From the IMG/VR virus record IMGVR_UViG_3300021478_000078, positions 1 to 36,948 of that record: a stretch of DNA of 36,948 bases; one strand, 5' to 3'. The DNA comes from a virus. A program made the translations under genes and the position numbers. The notes under the pieces were generated by a model. The model saw nothing but the letters and a program-made list of their open reading frames with translations. It made no database searches and was not told the origin of the DNA. This document shows, piece after piece, positions 7,584-16,418 of this stretch; the first letter of the stretch is position 1, and each line of letters begins with the position of its first letter.

Positions 7584-8853
7584 TGAGTCCACCTCTCAGT
7601 TGCGGCGGCCGAACACGCCGGCGATGCTGCGTGTGCGACAGCGGCACAAGCGGCCGCAACGCCCCATGCGAGCCCTTCGGCGTCGGATGCGAGAGCGCGC
7701 CGAGCACCGCTGGATGAACGTGCTTGATCCCCATCCGATCGGCGGCGACGGCGTTCGGCAGAACCTTCTCGATGTCTTGCGCCATCGGCCCGCGACTCTT
7801 CGGAGCCCCTGGCTTCTGGCCTTTCCAGTTGAAGTCGTAGACCGGCACGCCGGTGGGCTTATGCACGCCAACTTTCTTCAGGTTCTTCTTCAGCCTGATG
7901 TCTGACGGCGTCGGCAACGGCGCCTTGAAAATATTCCCGAGCGCGCCGATGCCAGCGCCGGCGAGCGCCGCCCAATCAGTTGGCGTGTAAGTCTGCGTGT
8001 CGGAAGCGCCGGTCGTCGACTGACCGTAGGGCGTCATGCCAAGCGCCGACTGCAGAACGCCAAGCTCCTGAGTCGGATACTGCCAGGCTTGCTGGAACTT
8101 CTGCATCTCCGCGTTGATCTGATCCTGAGCCGTCGACATCTGTTGCGTGCCGGCGGTGTTCTGCATGGTGAAGGCGTTCTGGGCTTGCTGGCCCGCGGTC
8201 GAAGCCGTCGCGTTGAGTCCCTGGCTGGCGGCGATGTCGGAGTTGATCTTCGCTTGCTGCGCCGCCTGGTTGGCGGTCTGCGCCGCCTGGTTGTTGGTGA
8301 TGTCGAACTGCGCGCCTTGCTGAGCTTGCGCGAAGTTCGCCTGGTTGAGCTGTTCGGCCATTTGCGTTTCGCCCAGCGCGCCCTGAGCCTGGGCAACGCC
8401 TTGCTGAACGCCGAATCGAGAACCGCCGAACGCCCCTTGGTTGACCGCATTGCCAGCGTTCTGAGAGAGCGTCTGACCAAGCTGTTGCTGCATGATCGGC
8501 AACGTCGCGTTGATCACGCTCTGCGTATACGGATTCTCGTATTGCTGCAGATTCGTGCCGGCGAGCGTCTCCGGAGTCACCGTCGACGGCGTCTGGCCGA
8601 GGGCGCCGACGAAGCCTGACGTCGCGGCGTTGATCTGGGGCAAGCCGGCGTTGCCGGCAGTCGCCGCGGTGTTCCAGCTTTGCTGCAGTTGCTGGCTGAC
8701 GTCGGGCGTCATCTGCCCTTGATATTGCTGCAGCGGAGTCGTGGCGATTTGCTGGGCTGTAGCGTAATTTTGCTGGGCTGCGTCGTTAATCCACGGCGGC
8801 AGTTGTGTGGTTTGTTGCGTCTGTTGTTGCTGCGAGCCGGTTTGTCCGCCCAT
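7573..8853 (-). CDS. Gln-rich virion protein with C-terminal S74 intramolecular chaperone domain (426 aa)
   Basis: The first 310 residues are rich in Gln, Ala and Asn with long helical repeats (NQAAQTANQAAQQAKINSDI) and no enzyme motif. The last 110 residues begin SDIRLKKNLKKVG and continue VPVYDFNWKG and GPMAQDIEKVLPNAV. This is the signature of the peptidase S74/endosialidase chaperone (ICA) domain, which drives trimer folding and then cuts itself off. The catalytic dyad spacing is kept: Ser 317 and Lys 322. Self-cleavage before Ser 317 would leave a 316-residue mature protein. The final 35 residues are His/Arg-rich and unlike the family. The ATG at 8853 is clear. Confidence 0.8.
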   Translation of the reverse strand: MGGQTGSQQQQTQQTTQLPPWINDAAQQNYATAQQIATTPLQQYQGQMTPDVSQQLQQSWNTAATAGNAGLPQINAATSGFVGALGQTPSTVTPETLAGTNLQQYENPYTQSVINATLPIMQQQLGQTLSQNAGNAVNQGAFGGSRFGVQQGVAQAQGALGETQMAEQLNQANFAQAQQGAQFDITNNQAAQTANQAAQQAKINSDIAASQGLNATASTAGQQAQNAFTMQNTAGTQQMSTAQDQINAEMQKFQQAWQYPTQELGVLQSALGMTPYGQSTTGASDTQTYTPTDWAALAGAGIGALGNIFKAPLPTPSDIRLKKNLKKVGVHKPTGVPVYDFNWKGQKPGAPKSRGPMAQDIEKVLPNAVAADRMGIKHVHPAVLGALSHPTPKGSHGALRPLVPLSHTQHRRRVRPPQLRGGLSGW

Positions 8854-8855
8854 CG

Positions 8856-9215
8856 CTACAAATCCTTGTGGTACAAGTAGCTTTCGGTCTTGATTTTCCA
8901 GCCGTTGCGATCGGCGTCGCGGGCCCAGCCGCGCCTTCCATAAGCAGCGACCAGGTCTACGTTCATTTCATTGGCGAAGGCTAGAATCTTGCCGTGCAAA
9001 ATCCGGCAATCGTAAAGATCGCCCACCGCGGCGACGATCTCGAGCATCCGGCGGCGCGGATAGATCGAGATCTGCGTCACCGCCCAAGAATTGTTGTGCA
9101 CCCAGGACTGCATCCGCCCGTCCGCAATCCGCTCGAGGATGTCGGAGAGCGCGAAGAGTCCTCCCTGGTAATCGAGGGCTCGCTGCAGCTTCCTGTGGTA
9201 GATCGGCGCGTTCAT
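8856..9215 (-). CDS. small conserved-type phage protein, possibly degenerate GNAT fold (119 aa)
   Basis: The ending AAYGRRGWARDADRNGWKIKTESYLYHKDL has the G-R-x-G-W...G-[WY]-K pattern seen in small GNAT-like proteins near phage tail genes, and the body alternates strands and helices as that fold would. No confident acetyl-CoA loop is visible, so enzymatic activity is doubtful. The ATG at 9215 overlaps the previous stop as ATGA. It sits between the gp10-like hub and the S74 protein. The function is unknown. Confidence 0.65.
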   Translation of the reverse strand: MNAPIYHRKLQRALDYQGGLFALSDILERIADGRMQSWVHNNSWAVTQISIYPRRRMLEIVAAVGDLYDCRILHGKILAFANEMNVDLVAAYGRRGWARDADRNGWKIKTESYLYHKDL

Positions 9216-9499
9216 GGCCCAGGATTTCCACCTCCGAGCGGAACCGCGACCGCGCTCACCGCGCCAGCCGTATTGACCCTGATCATGAAGACCTTCGGAA
9301 CCGTGCCTTGCGGCGCGTCATAGGCGCGCACCAGGACGCCAGGCAGAGCTTCATGGCTACGCAACGAGTCTTGGAACCCGTTGCGGCACCAGAGCGCGAA
9401 ATTGCGCAAATACGCCGATACCTGAGTCGATAGAGTCGGATCGTTCGGGACGTCGGGCGGCGGCCGCGCCGAACTCGCCGTCTGTTGCGGACCAGCCAT
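9212..9499 (-). CDS. hypothetical small tail-region protein (95 aa)
   Basis: The family is not recognised. The N-terminal 25 residues are Pro/Ser-rich. The middle is a helix (LSTQVSAYLRNFALWCRNGFQDSL) and the end is a beta-rich, Val/Gly-rich stretch (VFMIRVNTAGAVSAVAVPLGGG). It is coupled on both sides: its ATG at 9499 shares a base with the upstream stop, and its end overlaps the next start. A minor virion component is likely from context. Confidence 0.6.
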   Translation of the reverse strand: MAGPQQTASSARPPPDVPNDPTLSTQVSAYLRNFALWCRNGFQDSLRSHEALPGVLVRAYDAPQGTVPKVFMIRVNTAGAVSAVAVPLGGGNPGP

Positions 9500-11400
9500 C
9501 AGCGACTCCCTCGCGCTACAGCGTCAATCAAATGATTGCCCACCGTCACCGGAAGCACGGCGCCGCTCGAAGCCACGCCGTTGACGATCTGACCAGCCGG
9601 AATCGCCAGGTCGATTCGCAGCCGGATGTCGCGGCCCGTGACGCGCATGTCGACGTAGCCGTCCGAGCGCACCGGGACCGGCGTCGATTGGAGCTCGGCT
9701 AAGCCGAGGCTGCGACTCGAGCGGTAGAACAGCGAATAAAGAACGTTGCTGACCGCGCCGGCGATGTTCGGCATCATCTGCTTGACCGTGGTCAAGACGC
9801 TCCCGGCGGTGAAGCCAACCATGTAAGGGCTGGTGTTCGCGCCATAGCCGAACACGTTGAGGTCGTACGTCTCGACCCAAGGCAGATCGCAATCGTTGTA
9901 CTGGTTGCCGTACTCGTGCTCGTAGGAGACGGTCCCGTTCGCCATGATCGTGTGGCTGGTGTAGCTCGCGGTGATCCCAGCCGATCGCGCGCACCTCGCC
10001 TGGGACCACCAGCCCTCTTTGTAGTTGTAGATCACCGCACGGGTATTGAATCCGCCTGGGTTGTTTTGCGGGCCTTGCGGGAAAAACCACCAAAACTCGT
10101 TGAAGTTAGCGACATGCACCGCGCACGCCTGTTCGCGAACGTTAAGGAGATCGATATCCTGATCGACCCAGGCGCGGGCCATGCACTGGATCGGTAGAAT
10201 CGACGTGCCGTCGTACGAATAGGGGCCCTGTTGGCTGAACCAAAGCACCATCGACGAGGTCGTCGCCATGCTCTGTGGACTCCACGGCGTGCAATTGTCT
10301 CCGAGCTCAGTGAAATTGTAGACGTACGGCAGACCCAAATATCTCGAAGCGTACGCTTTCTTGCCAGTGAAGAAGAGCGTGCCAGTGCGCGAAGCGATCG
10401 CGCAAATGATCGGACTAGCGGGCTCGATATCGATGAAGCCCGACTGCGTCGTCGTGTCGGAGTAATTCCAATCCGTGTAGTCTTCTTGCGAGCACCAGGC
10501 GAAACGCCGGAACGAGCCGCCGATCGATCCGCCGGCGGTGCCGTCGTTGTACGAGCCATAAACTTGCACAAATCTTTCGGGCGTGACGACGAAGCATCGG
10601 CCGTTCGGCACCACGCATACCGGCGTTGTCACCTTCGGCGTCACGACCGTCGCCAGCGTGCCTGGCGCGCTCGCCGGATCCCAATGCAAAAGCCGCCCGT
10701 CCGCCGAGGTCATCGCTAGGAGGATCGCGCCGAAATTGTTGAGGCTGTAGGCGTCGGGCACGCGATCGATCGCCGCATCCGCGTTGATCGTGCGCGGGTA
10801 GCCATACCAATCGAAGTCTAGAACGTCGCCCGCGTACCCCGCCTCAGTCGTCGCCGCGGTCAAGGTCAGGAGCGTGCCGACATAGGTCTGCACGACGCCA
10901 ACTATTGGGGTAGGATGCACCGGCGGATTGGCGATGGGATACTCAGACGTATTGTAGATCGCCATGCCAGGCTGAACCGTGCCGGGATTGGGCGCCGCCA
11001 TCGTGATCGTGGTCGCGCCCGCATTCCAAGCCGCGCCCGCGGCGAGCACGATGTTCTGGCTATAGGGCCCATCGCCGTAGCCGCCCACGCTCGGCGGCGT
11101 CGGCGGCCGGATGCCGCCGGCCGGCGTGATGTCGATGATCGAGCCGCCGGTGTCGATGTAAAGATTCGACTCGCACAAATATGCGACGTGGTAATTCTGC
11201 AGAAGGTCATACCAGCCGTGCACCGCCTTGCAGCGTGAAGCGAAGCTGTAGTTGTACAGCGACTGTCCGCCGATCGGAGAAAGCTGACCCTCCACCCAGC
11301 GAACCATGTTCACTTCGGAGTAATTGGTCGAGCTCATCTGCTTCGTCGCTTGCGCGACGACGCCAGGCGGAATCGAAAGCGGCTTGAACTGCGTAGTCAT
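9499..11400 (-). CDS. P22 gp10-like tail hub / DNA-stabilisation protein (633 aa)
   Basis: A long beta-rich protein of repeated blades with Trp/Tyr/Gly motifs (WCSQEDYTDW, WFSQQGPYSYDG, FWWFFPQGPQNN), consistent with the beta-propeller tail hub that plugs the portal of P22-like podoviruses. The C-terminal segment (VDMRVTGRDIRLRIDL) is also typical of this group. It begins MTTQFKPLSIPPGV, as in related tail hubs that open with a list of parameters. Its length is larger than P22 gp10 (about 470 aa), so an extra domain is likely. It shares 4 bases (ATGA) with the collar gene upstream. Confidence 0.75.
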   Translation of the reverse strand: MTTQFKPLSIPPGVVAQATKQMSSTNYSEVNMVRWVEGQLSPIGGQSLYNYSFASRCKAVHGWYDLLQNYHVAYLCESNLYIDTGGSIIDITPAGGIRPPTPPSVGGYGDGPYSQNIVLAAGAAWNAGATTITMAAPNPGTVQPGMAIYNTSEYPIANPPVHPTPIVGVVQTYVGTLLTLTAATTEAGYAGDVLDFDWYGYPRTINADAAIDRVPDAYSLNNFGAILLAMTSADGRLLHWDPASAPGTLATVVTPKVTTPVCVVPNGRCFVVTPERFVQVYGSYNDGTAGGSIGGSFRRFAWCSQEDYTDWNYSDTTTQSGFIDIEPASPIICAIASRTGTLFFTGKKAYASRYLGLPYVYNFTELGDNCTPWSPQSMATTSSMVLWFSQQGPYSYDGTSILPIQCMARAWVDQDIDLLNVREQACAVHVANFNEFWWFFPQGPQNNPGGFNTRAVIYNYKEGWWSQARCARSAGITASYTSHTIMANGTVSYEHEYGNQYNDCDLPWVETYDLNVFGYGANTSPYMVGFTAGSVLTTVKQMMPNIAGAVSNVLYSLFYRSSRSLGLAELQSTPVPVRSDGYVDMRVTGRDIRLRIDLAIPAGQIVNGVASSGAVLPVTVGNHLIDAVARGSR

Positions 11401-12179
11401 TGATAACGAACGATGAAGTTGATCGTGAGGTAAGGCGGAACGACAGGCAGCGGCGTACCCGAGCCGGTGCTCTGCGTGGTCGAAAGGCCCGTGCCGGAAG
11501 CATTGACCCCAACCGCCGGCTGTTGCGTGTCAGTATTGCCGCCGAGATTGCCCACCGTGCTCGTGCTCCCGCCGAGATCCCCCACCCCGGCGGTGTTCCC
11601 AACATTGCCGACGAAGCCGATGCCCGCGGGAGCGCCGCCCGTCACGCCAGAAGAAACCAAGACGCCGCCGTGACTGTGAGCTCCGGTCGAAACGCTGTGA
11701 GCGTGGCTTCCAGTCGCGACGTTGTGCGCGTGCGCGTTTTGCTGCGCAGTGTGAGAGTGCGCGACATCAGTGATCGGATGAGCGTGCGGCGGGAGATTGG
11801 CGACTCCAATCGGCGCGGTGAACGCGCCGCCGGCCGCGCCGGGAGCAGCGGGCGAAGTCACGCCGAGCGGAAATTTGCCCTGTAGATTCGGCAGATTGAA
11901 GTTCGCGCCTGAGCCGCCATAGGTGTAGCCGAAAACCGCAAACAGACCCGCGTAGGTCGTCGTCGACAGCGACGCGCCATTGCAGAGAAGCCAGTTCGCC
12001 GGCGGCGTGTTAGTGAACCAGAGTGCGCCCTGACCAACCGGCGCAATGCCTTGCTGGTTGGCGAAGACGAGCGCGTCGATATTGTCGAGGTCGGTATTGA
12101 GAAAGCCGCCCCAGGTCGACGGCGATTTCTGGAGCTCAGGCTTTACCCAGCCGTAGTTCTTGGTGACGCTTTCAACCAT
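11397..12179 (-). CDS. tail collar-domain fibre protein with HxH repeats (260 aa)
   Basis: Residues about 48-110 match the phage tail collar domain: GALWFTNTPPANWLLCNGAS, then TYAGLFAVFGYTYGGSG and FNLPNLQGKFPLG. Residues about 130-170 carry five HxH motifs (HAH, HSH, HAH, HAH, HSH). In T4 gp37 such motifs coordinate iron along a needle-like fibre. The end (PYLTINFIVRYQ) is the usual closing strand of collar proteins. It probably forms a trimeric fibre or collar at the tail tip used in adsorption. ATG at 12179. Confidence 0.85.
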   Translation of the reverse strand: MVESVTKNYGWVKPELQKSPSTWGGFLNTDLDNIDALVFANQQGIAPVGQGALWFTNTPPANWLLCNGASLSTTTYAGLFAVFGYTYGGSGANFNLPNLQGKFPLGVTSPAAPGAAGGAFTAPIGVANLPPHAHPITDVAHSHTAQQNAHAHNVATGSHAHSVSTGAHSHGGVLVSSGVTGGAPAGIGFVGNVGNTAGVGDLGGSTSTVGNLGGNTDTQQPAVGVNASGTGLSTTQSTGSGTPLPVVPPYLTINFIVRYQ

Positions 12180-12360
12180 CGGAAGTCACCTCTGGGGAAG
12201 TGTAGGGCGTTGGCTGGTTGCCGTCGTAGAGCCACCAGAGGTACGCGACATAGTCGACGTTATCTTCGTCAAACGGAATAAACGCGCCGTCCTCGTCGCG
12301 CTGGATTGTAGTAGTAGATGGAGCGTTGGTCATGTAATCCCAGACTTGCGTATAGGTCAT
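12172..12360 (-). CDS. small tail-fibre-associated protein (62 aa)
   Basis: The sequence IQRDEDGAFIPFDEDNVDYVAYLWWLYDGNQP has the pattern of short segments found beside tail fibres (I-x-R-D-x-D-G..I-P-x-D..N-x-D-Y-x-x-Y..W...GN-P). These occur as separate mini-proteins or at the end of fibre genes. The ATG at 12360 is preferred to TTG at 12366, because GGAG lies about 10 bases before it. The location between a fibre and the collar gene supports a fibre chaperone or attachment role, which is inferred. Confidence 0.65.
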   Translation of the reverse strand: MTYTQVWDYMTNAPSTTTIQRDEDGAFIPFDEDNVDYVAYLWWLYDGNQPTPYTSPEVTSDG

Positions 12361-12362
12361 GG

Positions 12363-13739
12363 TCAAAGCTCCGCGTCCGCAGTAAAACTGCCAGCGACGT
12401 TAACAGCGCCAGCTGCCGTCGCAGTCGCCATAAGTCTATAATACATGTTGCTCATTGCGGCGACTGAGCCGGTGCAATTACTCTGCGTCGTAAGATTAGG
12501 CGTAATCGTCGGCGATGCGCGCATTGTGGTTGAATACGGCACTGTCACGCCAAAATTCCCAGAGGCGGCGACGACGTACCCAAGGGCTTGGATGTTGGGA
12601 TGAGTCTGATAATACCGCTGGCAATCGGCCAGGCTCTTCGCCACCGTCTGGCGATTGAAGGGCGTCGCAACGCTGCCGATCTCAAGCTTAACGCCAGTCA
12701 CGTAGAAGATCGCACCATTGGTCGAGACGACGTTGACCGAGCCGGTCGCATGAGTACCGTTGCTCGTAGCTCCCCATACATTGCCAGTAGCAGTGTAGGT
12801 CGAGCCCGCGCCAAGACTGAAACCAACCAGAACGCCTGAAGCATTGCCGCTCAATACCCACGTCCCACCCGTGTCGCCGGGAATGGTGACGACGATCTTC
12901 GTCCAAATGTTCGCGGTAGGGAGCGAATAGGTGAATGGATAAGAGCGTCCGCCCCCGCCACGAATTGAGCCGCTGAATATTCCCGTCAGAGTGGACTGCG
13001 CCAAGAACGACAGCGTCACCGGCTGCGCGTTTGACGTGCCCCACGCGAAGTCGCTGATAAAGTCAGCTTCGATAAACTGATAGAATTCGAAGATATCGCC
13101 AGCGGCGGGCGTGTAAGCGGACGATGACGAGAAGGCGAGAGCGTAAGGGAACCCAGCCAAGCCGCCAGAAGAGACACGCTGCCATGTTCCCTTGGCTGTT
13201 TGGGTCGCGTTGTAATACCACCGATCAATAGTGTAGCCGCCCCCTGTTCCGCTCGCCCCGTTCCATCTTTGGTCTATCCGGCAGTCCCCGTTGATGATGC
13301 GGTTGTCGCCAATGACCCCAGGCGCGCTCAGATTAGGGATGGTGACTTGGCCGGAAGCGCGATTGATCGACAACGCCACAGGCAAAGCCGATCCGTTATC
13401 GGCATAAGGATACAGAGCGAAATTGGACCCAGCGTTAGCGCCGCTTTCCGGCGTAGTGTCCGCAAGAACCCAACCCCAGCGATTGGCTCCGCTCGTCCGC
13501 GCCAAAATGCTGCGCGTGCCGCTGCTAACCGCACCGTCCAACGCAAGATTACCATTGGCCGTAATGCCTACTCCCGGCGTTACGGCGCTAATCAGCGGCC
13601 CCGTGAGCGTCCCGCCCGTCAGCGGCAGATAGGCGACGTTCAGCCCGTTCGCCGTCCACTTGTGCCCATCCCAAGTCCAAGTAACGCCCGCGGCAGTGAA
13701 TTGCTGGCCGACAGTGGGGGAAGCGGGGAAGTCAAGCAT
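12363..13739 (-). CDS. tail fibre protein (458 aa)
   Basis: The N-terminus (FPASPTVGQQFTAAGVTWTW) is the usual virion-anchor region of podovirus fibres. It is followed by a shaft unit YLPLTGGTLTGPL at about 37-49. A module near 75-135 (ILARTSGANRWGWVLADTTPE...SNFALYPY) also occurs in the neighbouring fibre. From about 145 the sequence INGDCRIDQRWNG...YTIDRWYYN matches the carbohydrate-binding-like receptor domain common at fibre ends. It probably binds a surface polysaccharide of the host. Its ATG at 13739 overlaps the upstream stop (TGATG). Confidence 0.8.
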   Translation of the reverse strand: MLDFPASPTVGQQFTAAGVTWTWDGHKWTANGLNVAYLPLTGGTLTGPLISAVTPGVGITANGNLALDGAVSSGTRSILARTSGANRWGWVLADTTPESGANAGSNFALYPYADNGSALPVALSINRASGQVTIPNLSAPGVIGDNRIINGDCRIDQRWNGASGTGGGYTIDRWYYNATQTAKGTWQRVSSGGLAGFPYALAFSSSSAYTPAAGDIFEFYQFIEADFISDFAWGTSNAQPVTLSFLAQSTLTGIFSGSIRGGGGRSYPFTYSLPTANIWTKIVVTIPGDTGGTWVLSGNASGVLVGFSLGAGSTYTATGNVWGATSNGTHATGSVNVVSTNGAIFYVTGVKLEIGSVATPFNRQTVAKSLADCQRYYQTHPNIQALGYVVAASGNFGVTVPYSTTMRASPTITPNLTTQSNCTGSVAAMSNMYYRLMATATAAGAVNVAGSFTADAEL

Positions 13740-15799
13740 CAGCGCGCCCGCCTCGCCCAGATCTTGCCGGTGACAGTGACGGTTCCCGAGCCAAAATTAA
13801 CGAGCGCGCTCAGATAATACGGAGCCGATACCGACAAACTTGCACGGCAAGGCGCGAGTGCAATGCGTTGCGATAAACCAGTAAATGGCGCTTGAATAAT
13901 TACGCCAGAAGCATTCATCGCAACAGCGCCGGGAGCGGAAGCCGCTACTGGAGAGATCGTGCCCATAACAGCAGTCATGGTAGCGGCGGTCGCAGCAAAG
14001 TTTATCTCACCTTGCACGTCCCAATCGCCAGGAGACAAAGTGATCCCAGCGACAGTCTGGGCACTAGCATTAGGGAAGCTTAGACCGGCTGGAACACTCG
14101 AAATTACTTCACCGATAGATCCGGCGTTGGCGTTATCGCCCGCCGTCGTTCCGGTAATACCCAGCGTTGTCGAGGGAGTTATACCACCAACAAGGGACGC
14201 CACGCCCGAAACATTAAGAGCCGAATTAATTGTCGCGCTATTTGGGAAAATTTGACCATTAACGATGAGATTACCAGTGATCGTCCCGCCAGTGAGCGGC
14301 AGATAGCCCGAAAGCGCCGCCCCCATATTACTCGCAGCAACCCACTGGCTGGAGTTGGCGTCCGTAAACCAGACGTACAATTGCCCACCGACGCTGTCCC
14401 ACCACAAAGCCCCTGCAGTGGCCCCAGACGGCGCCGTGTCGGAAATGGTCACCGGAGGACCGCCAGGGCCGCCCGCTGACGAGATCACGCCGCCCGCTAT
14501 GGTGATCGTTGAGCCGTCGACCCGAACGCCGCCCAGGACCGTTGTGGAAGCCGTGGGAAGCACGTAGGGCGCCGGCACCGAGCTCGCCCAATCAGTGATG
14601 TCGTTATGGGTGAGATGCGACCAGCCCAAGCTCTTGCGCGCGTAAGCGGTGCCATCGTTGGGCGCGTCAGAGATCCCGCCGCCGCCACCTGAAGGCGTCG
14701 TCCACGACAAGATCCCCGAACCATTGGTCGTGAGCACCTGGCCGGCCGAACCGCCGTAGATCGCCAGATGGGTCAGATCGGCGAGCGCGAGGAGCCCGTT
14801 GACCGAAAGGCCGCCCTGAATCGTGACGCCAGATCCGTTGAAAGTCGTCGAGCCGTCCGCCCGCGCAATGCTCAGCCAAGTGCCGAGAGACACGCCGGTC
14901 GTGGAGTAAGCCTGGAGACTGAAATTCGCCCCGACGTTGTTCAATCCCTCATTGGTCTGATCGCCTAAATTCATCACCCAACGCGTGATCCCTGCAGCTT
15001 GCGCAAGAATAGCGCGCGGATTGTTCAGCGGCGCGTTAAGCACCAGGCTGTTCGGCCCCTGAACGGTCAAAACCTGGTTGACCGTCAGACTCCCGGTGAT
15101 CGTGCCGCCCGCAATCGGTAAATAGGGCCCGCCAGTGACCGGCGTGATCCACGACAGATTCCCGTTGCCATCGGTCGCGGGAACCTGACCGAGCGAGCCG
15201 CCGCCAAGCTGAAGCTGAGCGACCGTGGGGATGGAGCAAACAGCGTTCCCGGCGAACAGAAGAGCGCCGCCGGTGACCGCGCCGCCCGCGCTTAGATTGG
15301 TCTGCCCAGTGAAGGTGCCGCCCGCGGCCGGGACGACCAGATTCCAAGCCCCTGCCATGCGTCCGTAAGTCTGGTTGTCGGGCGCATCGGGGATGCCACT
15401 TGGATACGACTCGAGATATTCGAGAGTGACCGGCTCCATCGGCTCGACCGGATCACGCGAGAGCATCACCGGACTGTTAAATGTGACCACGCCCGTGGCG
15501 CGCGACGCCCAGAACGGCGTGCCGGCGAAGACGCCGGTATCGTCAAAGCGATCGAGCCGCATGTCATTTTCGGGCGTGCCGTCGCTGAGCACGAGCGACC
15601 ACAACGCATTGTCGTCCTGAACCGAGGTGATCGTGCCAGGCGAACCGATGATCCTAATGTTGTCGACGCTCGCCGTGCCGCCTGGCGGATCGCAGCCGCA
15701 CGAGCACGTCCAGTTGCCGTTCGGGACGAGCGGCAGCGTCGGCGTCCAATCAGCCGGGAGCGCGTTGCCGCTCGAGTCGGTCCATTGATTGTTAGCCAA
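13739..15799 (-). CDS. large tail fibre protein (686 aa)
   Basis: A repetitive fibre with several shaft units (PYLPIAGGTITGSL, GYLPLTGGTITGNL, GGTFTGQTNL). It has at least two copies of a roughly 55-residue module, ending YSTTGVSLGTWLSIARADGS in one and FDDTGVFAGTPFWASRATGV in the other. The C-terminal 150 residues are a Gly/Ala/Val-rich beta domain (SSVPAGLSFPNASAQTVAG). The start is TTG at 15799, behind GGAG and overlapping the adaptor gene; there is no ATG alternative near the N-terminus. The modules shared with the next fibre point to duplication. Confidence 0.8.
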   Translation of the reverse strand: MANNQWTDSSGNALPADWTPTLPLVPNGNWTCSCGCDPPGGTASVDNIRIIGSPGTITSVQDDNALWSLVLSDGTPENDMRLDRFDDTGVFAGTPFWASRATGVVTFNSPVMLSRDPVEPMEPVTLEYLESYPSGIPDAPDNQTYGRMAGAWNLVVPAAGGTFTGQTNLSAGGAVTGGALLFAGNAVCSIPTVAQLQLGGGSLGQVPATDGNGNLSWITPVTGGPYLPIAGGTITGSLTVNQVLTVQGPNSLVLNAPLNNPRAILAQAAGITRWVMNLGDQTNEGLNNVGANFSLQAYSTTGVSLGTWLSIARADGSTTFNGSGVTIQGGLSVNGLLALADLTHLAIYGGSAGQVLTTNGSGILSWTTPSGGGGGISDAPNDGTAYARKSLGWSHLTHNDITDWASSVPAPYVLPTASTTVLGGVRVDGSTITIAGGVISSAGGPGGPPVTISDTAPSGATAGALWWDSVGGQLYVWFTDANSSQWVAASNMGAALSGYLPLTGGTITGNLIVNGQIFPNSATINSALNVSGVASLVGGITPSTTLGITGTTAGDNANAGSIGEVISSVPAGLSFPNASAQTVAGITLSPGDWDVQGEINFAATAATMTAVMGTISPVAASAPGAVAMNASGVIIQAPFTGLSQRIALAPCRASLSVSAPYYLSALVNFGSGTVTVTGKIWARRAR

Positions 15800-16418
15800 A
15801 ACTCCGAACCCTGGTGCGCGTGATTCTCGAGCCGCTCGCCTTCGAGAGGCTGTGTTCGACGTTGAGTTTCTGGATCATGTCTTCAGCGAATTGCTTCGAA
15901 TTCGCCGCCTGGGCTTCTTCGCCCACCGCATGGAGATACGCGTGCATCATCGCGGCGCTCAGGTAGAGCGACGGATATTTTGTGTAGATCCAGCTATCTT
16001 GCGTGTCGGAGAACACCGGCACTTCAGCGAAATAGTAGATCTGAAACTGAGTGCCCTCGATCTCGTCGGGACAACCGCCAAAGAAGATCGTGCGGCCTTC
16101 GATCGTGTAAAAGTTAGTCGCCCACCTGTCCTGAAGCTGGAAAAATTCGTCTCGACTCTTGTAACGAATCGGCAACCAGCCGCCTGGCGCATTGGTCGAA
16201 GCGATCAAGACCAGATCGAACTCGAGCCAGTTGTCGGGAATCGTGGCGCAGCGATCGGTGACAGTATTGATCGCGCTGCAGATCATCCGGTTGTGTCGGA
16301 GCTCCTGGTTGAACTTTTGTTCGGCCATGCGAACGAAAGACGTGACCAGAATCGGGCTCCAGTCCTCGCGGTTCGCCCATTCGGCGATCTGGGCTGTGAA
16401 ATCGCTGAAGTCAGTCAC
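15792..16418 (-). CDS. head-tail adaptor, P22 gp4-like (208 aa)
   Basis: A helical adaptor with the order expected of P22 gp4/T7 gp11-type connectors. Helices come first (FTAQIAEWANREDW...FVRMAEQKFNQELRHNRM), then a beta section (ATIPDNWLEFDLVLIAS, IEGRTIFFGG), then helices (YLSAAMMHAYLHAVGEEAQAANSKQFAEDMI). It would form the ring below the portal that receives the tail hub. The start is GTG at 16418, overlapping the small membrane protein's stop by four bases. Confidence 0.75.
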   Translation of the reverse strand: MTDFSDFTAQIAEWANREDWSPILVTSFVRMAEQKFNQELRHNRMICSAINTVTDRCATIPDNWLEFDLVLIASTNAPGGWLPIRYKSRDEFFQLQDRWATNFYTIEGRTIFFGGCPDEIEGTQFQIYYFAEVPVFSDTQDSWIYTKYPSLYLSAAMMHAYLHAVGEEAQAANSKQFAEDMIQKLNVEHSLSKASGSRITRTRVRSFG

